64,000 nucleotides of DNA. It comes from Gymnopus androsaceus JB14. Taxonomy: Eukaryota; Basidiomycota; Agaricomycetes; Agaricales; Omphalotaceae. The translations under genes were made by a program, and so were the position numbers. Below are positions 22,045-32,849 of the stretch, piece by piece (within the stretch, counting starts at the first letter, position 1; each line of letters starts with the position of its first letter). Under the pieces are notes generated by a model. That model did not search any database and was not told where the DNA came from. It was given only the letters and a program-made list of their open reading frames with translations. The stretch lies in assembly GCA_009733575.1 (NCBI GenBank), contig ML769665.1, positions 24,356 to 88,355 of the forward strand, in the 5' to 3' direction.

Positions 22045-22473
22045 AAATATAAGTATAATACCCACAAAAAACTGTAATAGAAGATACTATAAATTGGACA
22101 ATGGAGTATGAGTAAAAGCTGCCTGCTACTGAAACAGAGCTGATTTTTCCGCCTTTTTATGGCCACAAATAAAGAGGATGGCCAACATTGGCCAACAACA
22201 AAATGAGTTATATAGTCTGCAAGAGTGGCAAAAATCGCCAGGTTGGTGAGGTTGGCCAATGTCATATGTTTGTTATAACGTACGTTGAAAAATTCGCCAG
22301 ATTGGTGGGGTTGGCCTTAGTGGTGGCCTTTACCAGTGTTTGTAAATGCTTACCTGAAGATCCAGGTTTTGCTGATGGACAGGCTCTTGTTCTTGTTCTC
22401 TGTAATTAATATTCCATCAAATAGATAGATGCACTATTCCACTGTACAGTTGCACTATTCTACTCCTTATCAG

Positions 22474-23042
22474 TAGGGCTCGGCACCGTACCGTATACGG
22501 GTACGGCCGTCAAAAATACGGCCGTGACCGTATCAAGTTTTGGTCAATACGGTACGGTGACCGTAATACCCGTACCGTATACCGTATTGTACGACCGTGT
22601 GGGCGCTAAACTGGCGCTTGGCGCTGTCCCTGAAGAAAATTGTCAAAATTGTTAGGTTTACCTCCAGACCACCTACCAAGCATTAAAAAACACCCTAATG
22701 CTCAATCCGCTCCAGGTAAGACCAATTTAGCAAGGCTGGAGGTTCGGCATCAGCCCGGAACATTCCCGGCACGTGCACGCTACATGAAAAAGTTGCTCTT
22801 TCAGGTGTGAATGTTAATAATTACTTGAACCTACAACATTGAGTATGTAGAGCTCATGGAATACTGTCCTCACAGATTGCTGCGATCAGGCTTTTTGCCT
22901 CTTGCGAGGTGACCGTATCACGGCCGTAACGGCCGTAAACGGGACGGTAATTTACGGCCACCTAAAATTCGAGACGGTACGGTCACGGTCCGTATTACGG
23001 TACCCGTAAACCGTGAGTGTACGGTCACGGTGCCGAGCCCTA
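22474..23042. mobile_element. hAT-type MITE, 569 bp, 8-bp target duplication
   Basis: Perfect 16-bp terminal inverted repeats (TAGGGCTCGGCACCGT) with the 8-bp duplication CTTATCAG at 22466-22473 and 23043-23050. Both subterminal regions are packed with ACGGCCGT, CCGTACCGT and CGGTACGG motifs in both orientations, probable transposase-binding arrays. No open frame of note. The 8-bp duplication and TAGGG start are typical of hAT elements. Confidence 0.8.
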
Positions 23043-23295
23043 CTTATCAGACTCTTTGCATTGGCAATAGATCTCAGTTGTCCAATGCCAAAAAGCCCAC
23101 CAAAAAAGCCCTATTATATGTATGAAACTTTAAAAACCAGTTGCAATGTAAGAGTCACAAAGACTTACTGCATACTATAATTATAACATATATGGAATAA
23201 TAGAGGAATAACCCTACCAGGGATTGAACAAGTGACCTGATGGTTTTGGTGTAAATTTGGGCCTCCATTACTTCACAGCAGGGGACAATAAACAG

Positions 23296-23474
23296 CATCA
23301 GCAAAACCTGTATTTTTGCTGGAGGTCTCCAGAGATCTCTGGAGCTTGACAGCTGTCAAAAAAACTGTCAATTTTCTCCAGAGATCTCCAGAGGTCTCTG
23401 GAATAGGGTACCTTGCTCCAGAGATGTCCCAAATGAATGGGTTTTCTCCAGCAAAAATATGGGTTTTGCTGATG
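23296..23474. mobile_element. Short TIR element, family CATCAGCAAAACC (copy 1)
   Basis: Inverted ends of about 27 bp: CATCAGCAAAACC then TATTTTTGCTGGAG on the left, mirrored at 23445-23474. The interior is itself palindromic (TCTCCAGAGATCTCTGGAG near 23326-23344). The same terminal 13-mer bounds a larger element at 39331-40004. Flanks share only AG, so the target duplication is short or lost. Confidence 0.55.
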
Positions 23475-24441
23475 AGGTACGCCATTGGGCAATTGTTAAA
23501 GTAGGTACTGCCTTATATAGTGTGCCTGCCTCCATATTATTATTATAAACATCAATTGCAACTTGAGATTATAGACATAGGCTTAATAACATGGTGATAC
23601 CTTTAAAATGTTATTCCAAATATATGAAACCAAGATTCAAAAATAAATAAATAAAAATACAAATCGAAAATTGCAAATCAACCTTGGCCTTCTCGCCTAC
23701 GTCACTTACGGCGACCATCGGTACAACCAAACATGGGTGTGTACATGTAGGTTTTTTCACTTATGTACTTGTAGTACTTCAAAATATTATAATTAGTATA
23801 TACTGTAACCCTGTTTCATAGAATCCAGTGTAAGCCTCCGCTACGCAGTTCAGTGTACGCGATGCTGCCGCTTGGCTGCCGCGCAGATGAAGCTTGTCAT
23901 ATCAGCATTGCTATGAAAAGGCTGCTGAAATGGAATGCTTCGCCCGGTGGATGAAATATTCCTTTTCGGGAAGCCTCTCAGCCCGGTTGAAGGTAATTGT
24001 TTCGGCCTCTGTCCGAAACAATAGGTTTCGGACAGAGGTCGAAGCTTCCCACTACAGGTGGTCTGAAAGTTCTCACTTCATTTGTTTAATGAAATATATA
24101 TTTTCTACAGTAATCTGAAAATTTACATTTCATATATATATTGAAATTAATTATTTCGCATTATACTTCAGCCTGGCTGAAGCATAATGATTGGCAGTGT
24201 GATTTCCCTTGTTTATGTATGGTACAAACAAACAAACAAACGGATTTGGTCGGCAAAACCTGACAAATGGTTAGCTTTGACCCACTAAAAAGGGAATTAC
24301 TGCAGATTCGATCCCACACGCTTCTTGCCTCATCCACAACCATTACCATTACTTGCTACTTCATCTTCACTTTGTAGCTTTTCTACAACCGGTCCCAGGC
24401 ACTCTAAAATTAGAGTCATACACTAACTTTTCAGCATTGTT
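23475..24441. other. No gene recognised; one palindrome
   Basis: A near-perfect palindrome at 24001-24043 (TTCGGCCTCTGTCCGAAAC, 5-nt spacer, one mismatch) lies in otherwise unassigned sequence. A short plus-strand open frame at 23894-24118 spans it and has no recognisable motif. (CAAA)n-like simple repeat near 24225-24241. Confidence 0.4.
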
Positions 24442-24469
24442 GTGAAAAAAGCGTCTGACTACCAAAACG

Positions 24470-24655
24470 TTTGGTCACCAATACGTCTGACCACCAATCC
24501 GACCACCGCCAATTCGACACCACCAATCCGCCCGCCACCAACGCTACCACCACCAATCCGACCACCACCAATACGTCCCACACCCAATCTGCTATCCACC
24601 ACCAATACGTCCACCACCAATCCAACCACCAATACGTCCGACCACCAATACATCC
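24470..24655 (+). repeat. Minisatellite of CCACCAATACGTCC-type units
   Basis: Degenerate 9-18 bp units built on CCACCAAT and ACGTCCGACCAC, about 185 bp in total. All frames stay open for much of it because of the composition, so the open frame is not evidence of coding. Confidence 0.65.
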
Positions 24656-24663
24656 CAGAGACA

Positions 24664-25425
24664 AACTTCCGTTTATTTATAATCCTCAATACGGTTATAA
24701 GGGAATATGAAGCTGCATCAAGTGTGCAAGAGAGAAGAATGATATGCGATCTTGGGGATAGACTGCAGGAATTTGATGAGTACATTCCCTTTGCTTAATG
24801 ATACACACACATGATGCTTAACCAATCATACAGGACGTTGGTCAACTGTAAAGAATTTGTGGATACGCTGAATCGACAACCAGTGGTTATGGCGCTACTG
24901 TGTAGAGCACGAGACTTGAGGATGATAAGGATGAATTATGAAGAGATCAAGAAGAGGGGCGCTGAGATAGAGGTGAGTCGTGGTTGCCTAGATATAAGAC
25001 GTTGTAACTGGTTGTCAAATTCGCAGAGACGGATTCTTCTATTTTGGTCACATCACGTACCATCTCCACAAGAAGAGAGCGGGCCTTCGCGCAATACAGG
25101 ACAACAACCGTATTCGTCGACGACACCGTCATCAACTAACCGAGGGACACCTGTCAGTACACAGACTTCCCCCTCACAGACGATTTTGATCGCACCTTCA
25201 CCCATTGTCCCGCCATCGCAACCAACAAGACAGGTGGCAGCTTCCCCCACAAATTCCCTCTCCCAAGCTACTGTCGGAAATTCATTGTTCAACAATGTCG
25301 GGAATGATTTACACAGCAGCACTACGAACGACCATTCACAATGTGAGGGAGTCGGACATGTATATCATGGAAATGTATACCAGATAACTGGCGGTGTGCA
25401 CGTCCGCATGGAAGAACACGGGTGA
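24664..25425 (+). CDS. Probable spliced gene, NLR-type N-terminal helical domain plus low-complexity tail (5' end undefined)
   Basis: Two 54-nt introns fit perfectly: 24780-24833 (GTACAT...ACAG) and 24973-25026 (GTGAGT...GCAG), both keeping frame. The joined exons read REYEAASSVQERRMICDLGD and QEFDETLVNCKEFVDTLNRQ, an amphipathic helical region like the N-terminal four-helix domains of agaricomycete STAND/NLR proteins. A Ser/Thr/Pro linker (25060-25260) follows, then NNVGNDLHSS and GHVYHGNVYQITG, a Gly/Asn-rich stretch found just after such domains. The frame stops in a GTGAGT that could be a third donor (25420; acceptor TGGTAG near 25475). The true start is not found; the upstream minisatellite may have replaced it. 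No NACHT domain follows, so it is an orphan signalling-type domain or a truncated gene. Confidence 0.45.
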
Positions 25426-25475
25426 GTTGCCTGCTGCATAGATGTGTTCATTATCTGATGCTGGGGGAAAGTGGT

Positions 25476-26227
25476 AGATTGCCGAGGCGAAGACAGGGCT
25501 TGACCCAGGGAGCACGCGGAGAATCTTCACATTGACAGCTGCAATGAAAGCCAAACCTGGGCGATCGGGTTCAATATTCCTGCTGTATTTATTGGGTTAT
25601 AAAGCAAAATAATGGATAGAATCACTCACCTGCGGCTTTGGGATCCAACGACTTTGCAGACCAGTTCCACAACTGATTGCTTCCGACAGCGCAATCAGAC
25701 TACGGTTCGAATTTCATGAGGAAGGAAGACCGTTGACCAGCCTCAAAGCGCACTTGGACGAATGATCAGTAAGCTACAACGGGGAACCTCGATATTTACC
25801 TTGATATTTCCAGAATGCAATCGAGGTCAACTCTACAGATGAGGAGTGAAAGTGTTGTCCAAAGACAATCTCTGAATTCCACAGCCGCACACAAGCCCAC
25901 ACCTCGTATCCAGCTAACATATTGATAATTATAAGGAGCAACAGGCGTGGTCCCAAGCCTTGGGCTAGTTGTATTTGTGGTCACTTTGTGTTACACTTGG
26001 AAGGATGCGCAGGCTAGTTGGCTTCTTAGCCAGCACGAAATTGAAACGCATCCGATTCTTCGGTTAACAGAACAGATACTCAAGGCATAATTTGGCTTGG
26101 GATAGGTTCCAATTTGTCTCCTAGACAGGTTGTTGATATGTTAGCGATGTGTGCGTACCATTGTACTTTGGGGATGATTTTGCAGGACCAAAGGCGTAGT
26201 AAACAAAAAAGGTAAGAAAGGTAAATA
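25476..26227. other. No gene recognised
   Basis: Unique-looking sequence with frequent stops in all frames; no RNA gene or repeat noticed. Confidence 0.4.
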
Positions 26228-26634
26228 GACGTCAGGCACACTCTGCTGACGCACATGGCGTTTATAAAAGGAAAATTTTGAAATTCCCGCGCCCTTTGAA
26301 GTGATTGTACCGTTCACAGCGAGATTATGGAAAATAGGGATTGAAAAAACACTCAAAATGTGTTCCATCTTCATGTGGAGCAGTTTTTCAGTATTTAAGA
26401 AGGTCAACTGAGAGAGGAGATAGAATTTTTATGCCAATTTACCGTATCTTGCTATCTAGTCTCTCAGATCTGAGTGTAAAATCACCAAAAAAAAACCAGA
26501 GCATCCCAGTATGCATTGAAATAAGTTATTCGAAGCAAATTTCAGAGAAGCGTCTTGAGTATCAATACAAGCTCTCCGTTAGAAAATTTCCTTTTATAAA
26601 CGCCACGTGGGGTCAGCAGAGTTTGCGTGACGCC
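26228..26634. mobile_element. TIR element of 407 bp flanked by TA
   Basis: Inverted ends of about 50 bp with roughly 85% match (GRCGTCASGC, CTCTGCTGAC, GGCGTTTATAAAAGG) and TA on both sides (26226-26227, 26635-26636). The open frame across it is incidental. TA flanks suggest a Tc1/mariner-related or other TA-targeting MITE. Confidence 0.6.
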
Positions 26635-26636
26635 TA

Positions 26637-28407
26637 AGAGCACTAGGTTCGGAGCAAGCCCTTGCTCCGGCCCGGTGACGGGTGATCCTTTGCAGAAGGG
26701 GCTTGGGACAATATCCGGATTAGTTGGACCATTTTGCGATGTTCACAGCTCAACAAATATTTACACTATGACCAACGCAAAGACATGTACATTATACCTG
26801 AGAAGCACCTTTAAAGCATGAGCTGCTTTAGAATTTCAGAAATGTATCCAGTAAATAAATATACGTTAATTACTACGAGAGATCAGTTGTCACAAGAGCG
26901 AAAAGTATCACCTCTGAATAACATTGCACAAGGCACCATTGCCATAAAATGCTGCTCAGATCATGTATAGAGTTGCTATGGCCATGCTGAGCACAATTTC
27001 AAGACAAGGAAGGACGGAGTTCAAGATAAAAAAATGAAGTCGACTTTGAGGTCAAAAGTGTCACAAGTGTGACTGCATGTCACCAGTGTGCAGATGCAGT
27101 AGTAAGGGGCTCGACACTCCTTCACTATGCCTCCGCAACCAAAACTACTCCAGTATGGTGTTCCAGCAACAAACACTGAGTCCGTTTGTTTACAGTGAAC
27201 TTGTGAGATCAGCTGCAGTTGTCACTGATCTGGAAGAAACGTCGACTTGAATGCTTCGATGGAGAGCTCAGAGATTTGTTCAAGACAAAACCGGACAAGA
27301 GGATGAATTGGCTGCCTCGCACCGCTTCCTTGGACTCACTAAAACCAGGGACTGAGAGCGGGGAGTCAGAGGAGGCAAAGACTGGTTACGGCTTTGTAGC
27401 GGCGTTCGGGGTTGATTTTGTGAGGTACTAGCGGATGGTATAGCTGTTTGAATGCTCGCATTACGATTAGAAGAATGAATGGAGCGGAATTCCGAGGATG
27501 ACGGTTGCGCTGGCGCGTTGATTTACTTTTTGAGCACGGCAGTTCTGAAGACATGGACGAGAGATAGAAATGTTATAAACTAGTATACATGAGCCAGAAA
27601 TCAGCTTATATTAACATCGAATGAAAAAAAGACACACCTATTACACCAATTATCCTGGCTATAACAAGCCTCCAGGTTTACGCGCAAGGGATTGAAGAAG
27701 CGCGTCTTGAGCAACGATGAGAGGCTCAAATAACTATAAAAAGGATACCAGAATGTTCAGAAATGGTATATGAATCAGTCTAGAGGATAAGAACCTTATA
27801 CGTTCCAAAATCTTCAAATGATACTTAGTATCTACCAGAAATTTTCTGTGTTCGGAGCTCGCTGTCCAGCGTGTGCCCCTAGACGGAATTTTAGTGAAAA
27901 GATATATTAGAGTAGCGGTATTGAGTTATGAGGATATAATTCAGATATTTGCCAGCCCGCTAAGGGATAGAGCGAAAAGTGGTTGTTCGAGTCGAGGAGC
28001 AAAATGGTCCAAGTAATCCGGATGTTGGCACAAGCCCCTTCTGCGAAGGTGTCGTTAGCCGGCTTGCCGGTGAGTCCCACGTGCGGTCGACACGCGAGCA
28101 AATGATGGGCTTGGAACGAACCTATAAGAGCACCGCCTCTGCCGGATAATGTCACGTGGTATCATCTCAAGTCCGCCCCGCAGTTAGACGCTCATCGCTT
28201 CTCACAAGTGACAACTTCACGCGTCATGACCACACAAAAAGTACAAAAAATCCGCTCGAGTGAAAAATAGACTGGTTAGGAACTTCAGACAAAAAACGCG
28301 CCACCGGTTTATTCTTCATCGATGTCTTCCATAGCAATTCTCCCGTTCTCGCTCCCCTCCTCTTCTTCCTCTTCTCCTGGGTCCTTCTCATACTAAGTGG
28401 AATCTAG
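26637..28407. other. No gene recognised; inverted repeat pair
   Basis: A 58-bp stretch at about 26685-26745 (TTGCAGAAGGGGCTTG, TCCGGATTAGTTGGACC) recurs inverted at about 27998-28055, with weaker similarity outward on both sides. This may be a decayed TIR element of about 1.4 kb. Short open frames inside (for example 27219-27431) have no recognisable motif. The last 100 bp before 28408 are pyrimidine-rich. Confidence 0.4.
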
Positions 28408-31400
28408 AATCGACACTTTGTTCCTGGACAACTCAAAGCCCAACAATGCCTACAGACTCGAGACTTTCCATTCCGCCGGGTCCATCTCCGCGACTGCTTC
28501 TCAGCAGCTCAGATGCTACTTCGTCAACAAGTGTGTCTTTCCAGACACGCCTGCCACAAAGGACGCGGAGGGCAGGACAAACATAAACAGCGTGTCTGAC
28601 AAGGGCTTCTTGGAAAAGGCCAGCGAGAACACGCTTGAGATCTACCAAAAGGTATGAAAGAGCATCGCTTGCTCGTTCAGCGACTCAGTCAAATTCTAGA
28701 TCATTTGGAGCGTCGAGCAACGGTACGGTCCCGTCATGGAGGTTTTCGAAGGCTCAGGCTCGAGAGGGTTATCGGATACAAGATGGGCGGAACTACCACC
28801 TTCTTCAGGTATGCGTCATTGTTCACCTATCTCTATCTACTAACCTCTATACCAGTGCCCTCTCCAACCTCTACCACTTTTACTCTCTACTCTGCTCGCA
28901 AATACGTGGAACAGTTCTCCGGCATCACCATCATCTCCTTATACCTCAACCCCGTTCCAAACTCTAATGCCCCACCGATCGAACACTCCATCTTCCAGGT
29001 CATGAAGGAGGCTTCACGTCTGTTCTGTCTTCCCGACCTCCCAAAGGCCCCAGGTACGCATGCTGTCCAGGAGGCTACGTATGCTTGTGAGAACCTCCTT
29101 TCTCTTCTTTGCATATCGCTCTGCTGACAAGGTTGTCTCGTTATAGACTGTGGCTGGATCTTTGCACAACACTTTTGCAACAGGCTCGGCCCAGCCTACT
29201 TGCAGCTCAAAAACGTCTTGGACGAGAACGATCCTGGACATGCAGAAGTGTTCAACAATATCAAGAGGAGGTTTAGGGAGGAGACGTTCACGAGGGAGAG
29301 TGTTGAGCAGGTTATTCATACTCATTCGGAGCTGGTAGGTCTGCGAGCGTTCTGTTATCGTACGGGTGCTCATTGGGTATTCAGATTCGACTTTTTCATG
29401 TCAACTTTGCCATGATTCACTACCCCCCTTCTGACCATGCTACCAAATTGATGTATGTATACGTCCCGTTTTCCTGTGTATCTCTAACCGGTGTGCTATC
29501 CAGGCCCACCCTCTCTTATCAACGCCTCCAAACCATCCAACCCCTCTCCGACGAGGAGCTCTACGATAAAATCCGCCGCAGTCCCCAACAAACACTCCCT
29601 CCAAGTCCTCAAATCCTTCCTAATCTTCAACAAGCATATCCTCAAAACCAATTTCTACCAACCTACAAAGGTCGCCTTGTCCTTCCGCTTGGATCCAGGG
29701 TTTTACCCGAGGTCGAGTACCCAAAGAAGCCGTTTGGGATGTTTTTCGTTATTGGGAATGAGTTTAGAGGGTTCCATATTAGGTTTAGGGATGTGGCGAG
29801 GGAGGGATTAGGATTGTGATGAGTAGGAATAAGGAGATGTATTTGATTAATCAGAGGATGTTGTAAGTGTTTCTCTCTTTCTCTCTCTCTCTCTCTGTGG
29901 ATTTACATACACTGACGACGACGTGGTTTAGGTTTGACGAAAATTACGACTTGGCTTCAACGCAGTCGTTGAAGAATAAGGATATTCCTGAGGGAGGTGC
30001 CAAGGGTGCGATATTGCCTTCGATCGGGGCTACGCCGAGGTTGGGTTTCGAGAAATATGTTGATGTATAGGTGCTCGCGGTTTTTAGTTATTTATATTCA
30101 CTAACTACGTTATCATAGGCAATCGTCGATCTGCTAATAAAGCCAGAGTTGTTGTTCTTTGGTCCTGATGGTTCGTGTATACTTTCATTCCCTACTCTTG
30201 CCTTTTGCTCATGTCTGTTGTGCAGAGGGTACAGCGGATATGATGGACTGGGCTGCTCTCCATGCCCGCGACCGAGGCGCCGAAACATGGTGGAAGTCCT
30301 TCACCACTGGAAAGAGTGCTGAGACGCTCGGTGGAGTCCCACACGACACGTATGGTATGACTTCGCTGAGTATCAGGCAGTATGTGTTGGGTATCTATAA
30401 GCAGCTGGGGTTGAAGGAGAAGGAGATTACAAAAGTGCAGACAGGGGGACCGGATGGGGATCTTGGATCGAGTAAGTATACGTTCTTTGGCTTGTTATTC
30501 CCGAGCTAACGTTTATATCTCTTGTAGACGAAATCCTACTCAGCTCCGACAAAACCGTCGCCATCATTGATGGGAGTGGTGTACTTGCTGACCCCACTGG
30601 GCTCAATCGCGAAGAACTCGTTCGTCTAGCCAAAAAGCGTTTGACTGTGGCGAACTTTGATAGGACGAAGTTGAGCAAGGATGGGTATTTGGTGAAGGTT
30701 GAGGAGCAGGATGTCAAGTTGCCTTGTACGTTGTTCAAGTGTTTTCCTTTTTATGAGCAAAGGCTGATATGCTATGGGTAGCGGGCGAAATCGTTCTCGA
30801 CGGGACTGATTTCCGTAATGGAGCTCACTTGAGGTTTAAAGCCGACTTGTTCGTGCCTTGTGGTGGACGGTATTTGATTATTCAATGTGTATTCAAGTCC
30901 TCTTTTTAACGCCTATATTCAGACCGGAAGCCGTCAGCATCTCGAACATGGCTGCGCTCTTCGACAGCGAGGGTAAACCCACTTCAAATACATCGTAGAA
31001 GGCGCAAACCTGTTCCTCACCTAACAAGCCCGTTTGTTCCTCGAGAAACGTAAAGTGGTTGCATTCAAAGATTCGAGTACCAAGAAGGGTTAGCGTTTTC
31101 TCCTCTCAAGTTGCGAAAACTTATTCATGTGCGTTCGTTCAGGTGGTGTAACGAGTTCTTCCTTGGGAGTCCTAGCCTGTCTCGCTCTCTCAACGCAAGA
31201 ATACGTCGACTTGATGATCTTCAAAGACGGCAAACCTTCCAAATTCTACCAGAGCTATGTCAAGGATATCCAAGAAAAAATCACCGAAAACGCTGCTGCT
31301 GAATTCCACTGCCTGTGGAAAGAGCACACGCGTCTGCAGGGAGCCAAACCGCGCACGACTATCTCGGATGAGCTGTCATCGACGTTGAATAACCTCCAGG

Positions 31401-31697
31401 CTGAATTGGAGAGCTCGGATTTGTTTGAGGATGTTCCGAGTAGGAATGGGGTGATGAGGAGGGCGATACCCAAGATGCTGGTTGAGAAGATTGGGTTGGA
31501 GACGTTGTTGAAGCGGTTGCCGGAGGCGTATCAGAGGGCGTTGTTCTCTAGTTGGGTTGCGTCGCATTTTGTGAGTAAGGACGATTTGGATTACTCAAGG
31601 TTTACTCATGTTATGTTTGTCTTTTGAGCTTTACAAGTACGGCGTTAACGCTTCGAGTGTTGATTTTTTCCATTTTGCTAGGGATCTTTCCAAGTAA
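28408..31697 (+). pseudogene. GDH2: NAD-dependent glutamate dehydrogenase, copy A (5'-truncated, frameshifted)
   Basis: Homologous to the large fungal NAD-GDH (EC 1.4.1.2), which oxidises glutamate to 2-oxoglutarate and ammonium. It starts at an intron acceptor (AATCTAG, 28407) with GSISATASQQLRCYFVNKC and lacks about the first 200 residues. Recognisable exons follow: YVEQFS, NNIKRRFREETFTRESVEQ, EGGAKG (near 29990), HARDRGAETWWKSFTTGKSA, DGSGVLADPTG, LFVPCGGR, GGVTSSSL, and the end VNASSVDFFHFARDLSK. Lesions by comparison with copies B and C: indels near 28745, 29578, 29698 and 29793, a 48-bp deletion near 30142, loss of one C near 30983, and CAA to TAA at 31022-31024. Introns are retained, so it arose by DNA duplication, not retroposition. 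Confidence 0.85.
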
Positions 31698-32092
31698 AGT
31701 AGGAGCGAGGCGCAGAACGGATTGGAAGTTGTATAAAAATGGAATGGGAATGAATGGGTGTAGTGTGACATACATACAGATATTGTACTTTATAATGACT
31801 GGGAGTCTGAATGGACATGAGATACTCCTTCCTTGCATGATGCATACTAGAAAGTCTTGAAGCTGGTCATCGGTGCAATCTCCCACAACGCTACAGTTAC
31901 ACGGCTTTCTTTATGGGACGATGAATAGATGAAAAGTAGTTTGGTGACCCACCTTCTAGAAGATGTCGGAATAAACTCTAGAATCCTCGTATTTCTAGTA
32001 ATTATACGACATCCCAGGGGACTGCTTTAGGCCTGGGCCAAAGGGCTCTCTACCAACTTCAAGCACCTAAACCATTCCTGCTTGCAACCATC

Positions 32093-32845
32093 ATGATCAT
32101 GCTACTGCCCAACAAGCTCATAGATTGTATCCTCGACAACCTCTCTTCCGATAAAAATGCTCTCTGGAATTGTTCTCTTGTCGAAAGGCTTGGGTCAAGC
32201 TTGGGTTGTCTCTTCTCAGCGTCGCATTTTCGCAAAGATCGAGCTGGATGGCCGTTTGAGGAGATCTCTACAAAGGAAAACAGAGCGGCTTACTTGTGGT
32301 TTGTCATCGAATATCGCGATACTATCGCGATATTCGATGACAAACCACATCTAGCATCCAGTGTCCGCCTTCTTGGCTTCCGGAGGTTCAATCTAGACTC
32401 ACGGCCGAAAAAAGAAGAGGTTTATGCTCAGATTGCTAAAGGAGTTATTCAGCAACTCCCTAAAGTGGAAACAATAGAGTTCAATGACATTGACTGGCGA
32501 ACACTGTCTCCTTTACTCAGAGTGACACTATTTGATGCGGTTGAAGCTCCCTCTCTGACTCAAATCACCATTGCTAGGTGTTCCTTCCACACATTTGCCA
32601 GCCTGGCTTCTCTGTTGAACCGCGCGACATGCTTGAAGGCACTGACAATCAGGAGTATCTATTGTGGCTGTAGATATGAGCCAACTCCTTTGGATTTCAT
32701 GGCTATCCCTCTGATGAGTTTGCAGTGACTGACAAAATTGATGCCTTTGTTCCTGGGTTCCAAGAAGAATTGTGGCCATTTGCAACTTGAGATCTACACT
32801 TTGTGCATATGCATATCTCTAGTCTGAACCAACAATTATTTACTG
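32093..32845 (+). pseudogene. F-box protein gene, copy A (degenerate)
   Basis: Begins with the F-box-like LPNKLIDCILDNLSSDKNALWNCSLV and continues with LRR-like text (SVRLLGFRRFN, VETIEFNDIDW, LTQITIARCSFHTFASL) matching the intact copy at 47268-48504. After about residue 45 the frame is disturbed, and a perfect 24-bp inverted duplication at 32297-32347 replaces the normal sequence. The frame ends near 32728, and similarity stops near 32845, before the second exon. F-box proteins recruit substrates to SCF ubiquitin ligases; this copy would not encode a normal one. Confidence 0.7.
32297..32347. repeat. Perfect 24-bp palindrome with 3-nt spacer
   Basis: Arm TGGTTTGTCATCGAATATCG then CGAT (32297-32320), spacer ACT, exact reverse complement 32324-32347. 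The right arm is the sequence shared with the paralogous F-box copies; the left arm is new here. Confidence 0.9.
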
Positions 32846-32849
32846 GTCA

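Noticed and set aside
23221..23280. tRNA-like box B in reverse (GGATTGAAC)
   Set aside because: No matching box A at the right distance and no target duplication.
24442..24660. Coding start upstream of the NLR-type N-terminal exon
   Set aside because: The frame opens with GTG, not ATG, and runs through a minisatellite that keeps several frames open; I therefore did not include it in the gene.
26341..26637. 98-codon open frame
   Set aside because: It lies almost entirely inside the TA-flanked TIR element and includes its TIR.
28408..31697. Functional GDH with unusual introns in copy A
   Set aside because: Indels, a one-base loss near 30983 and a TAA at 31022 cannot be explained by introns when compared with copies B and C.
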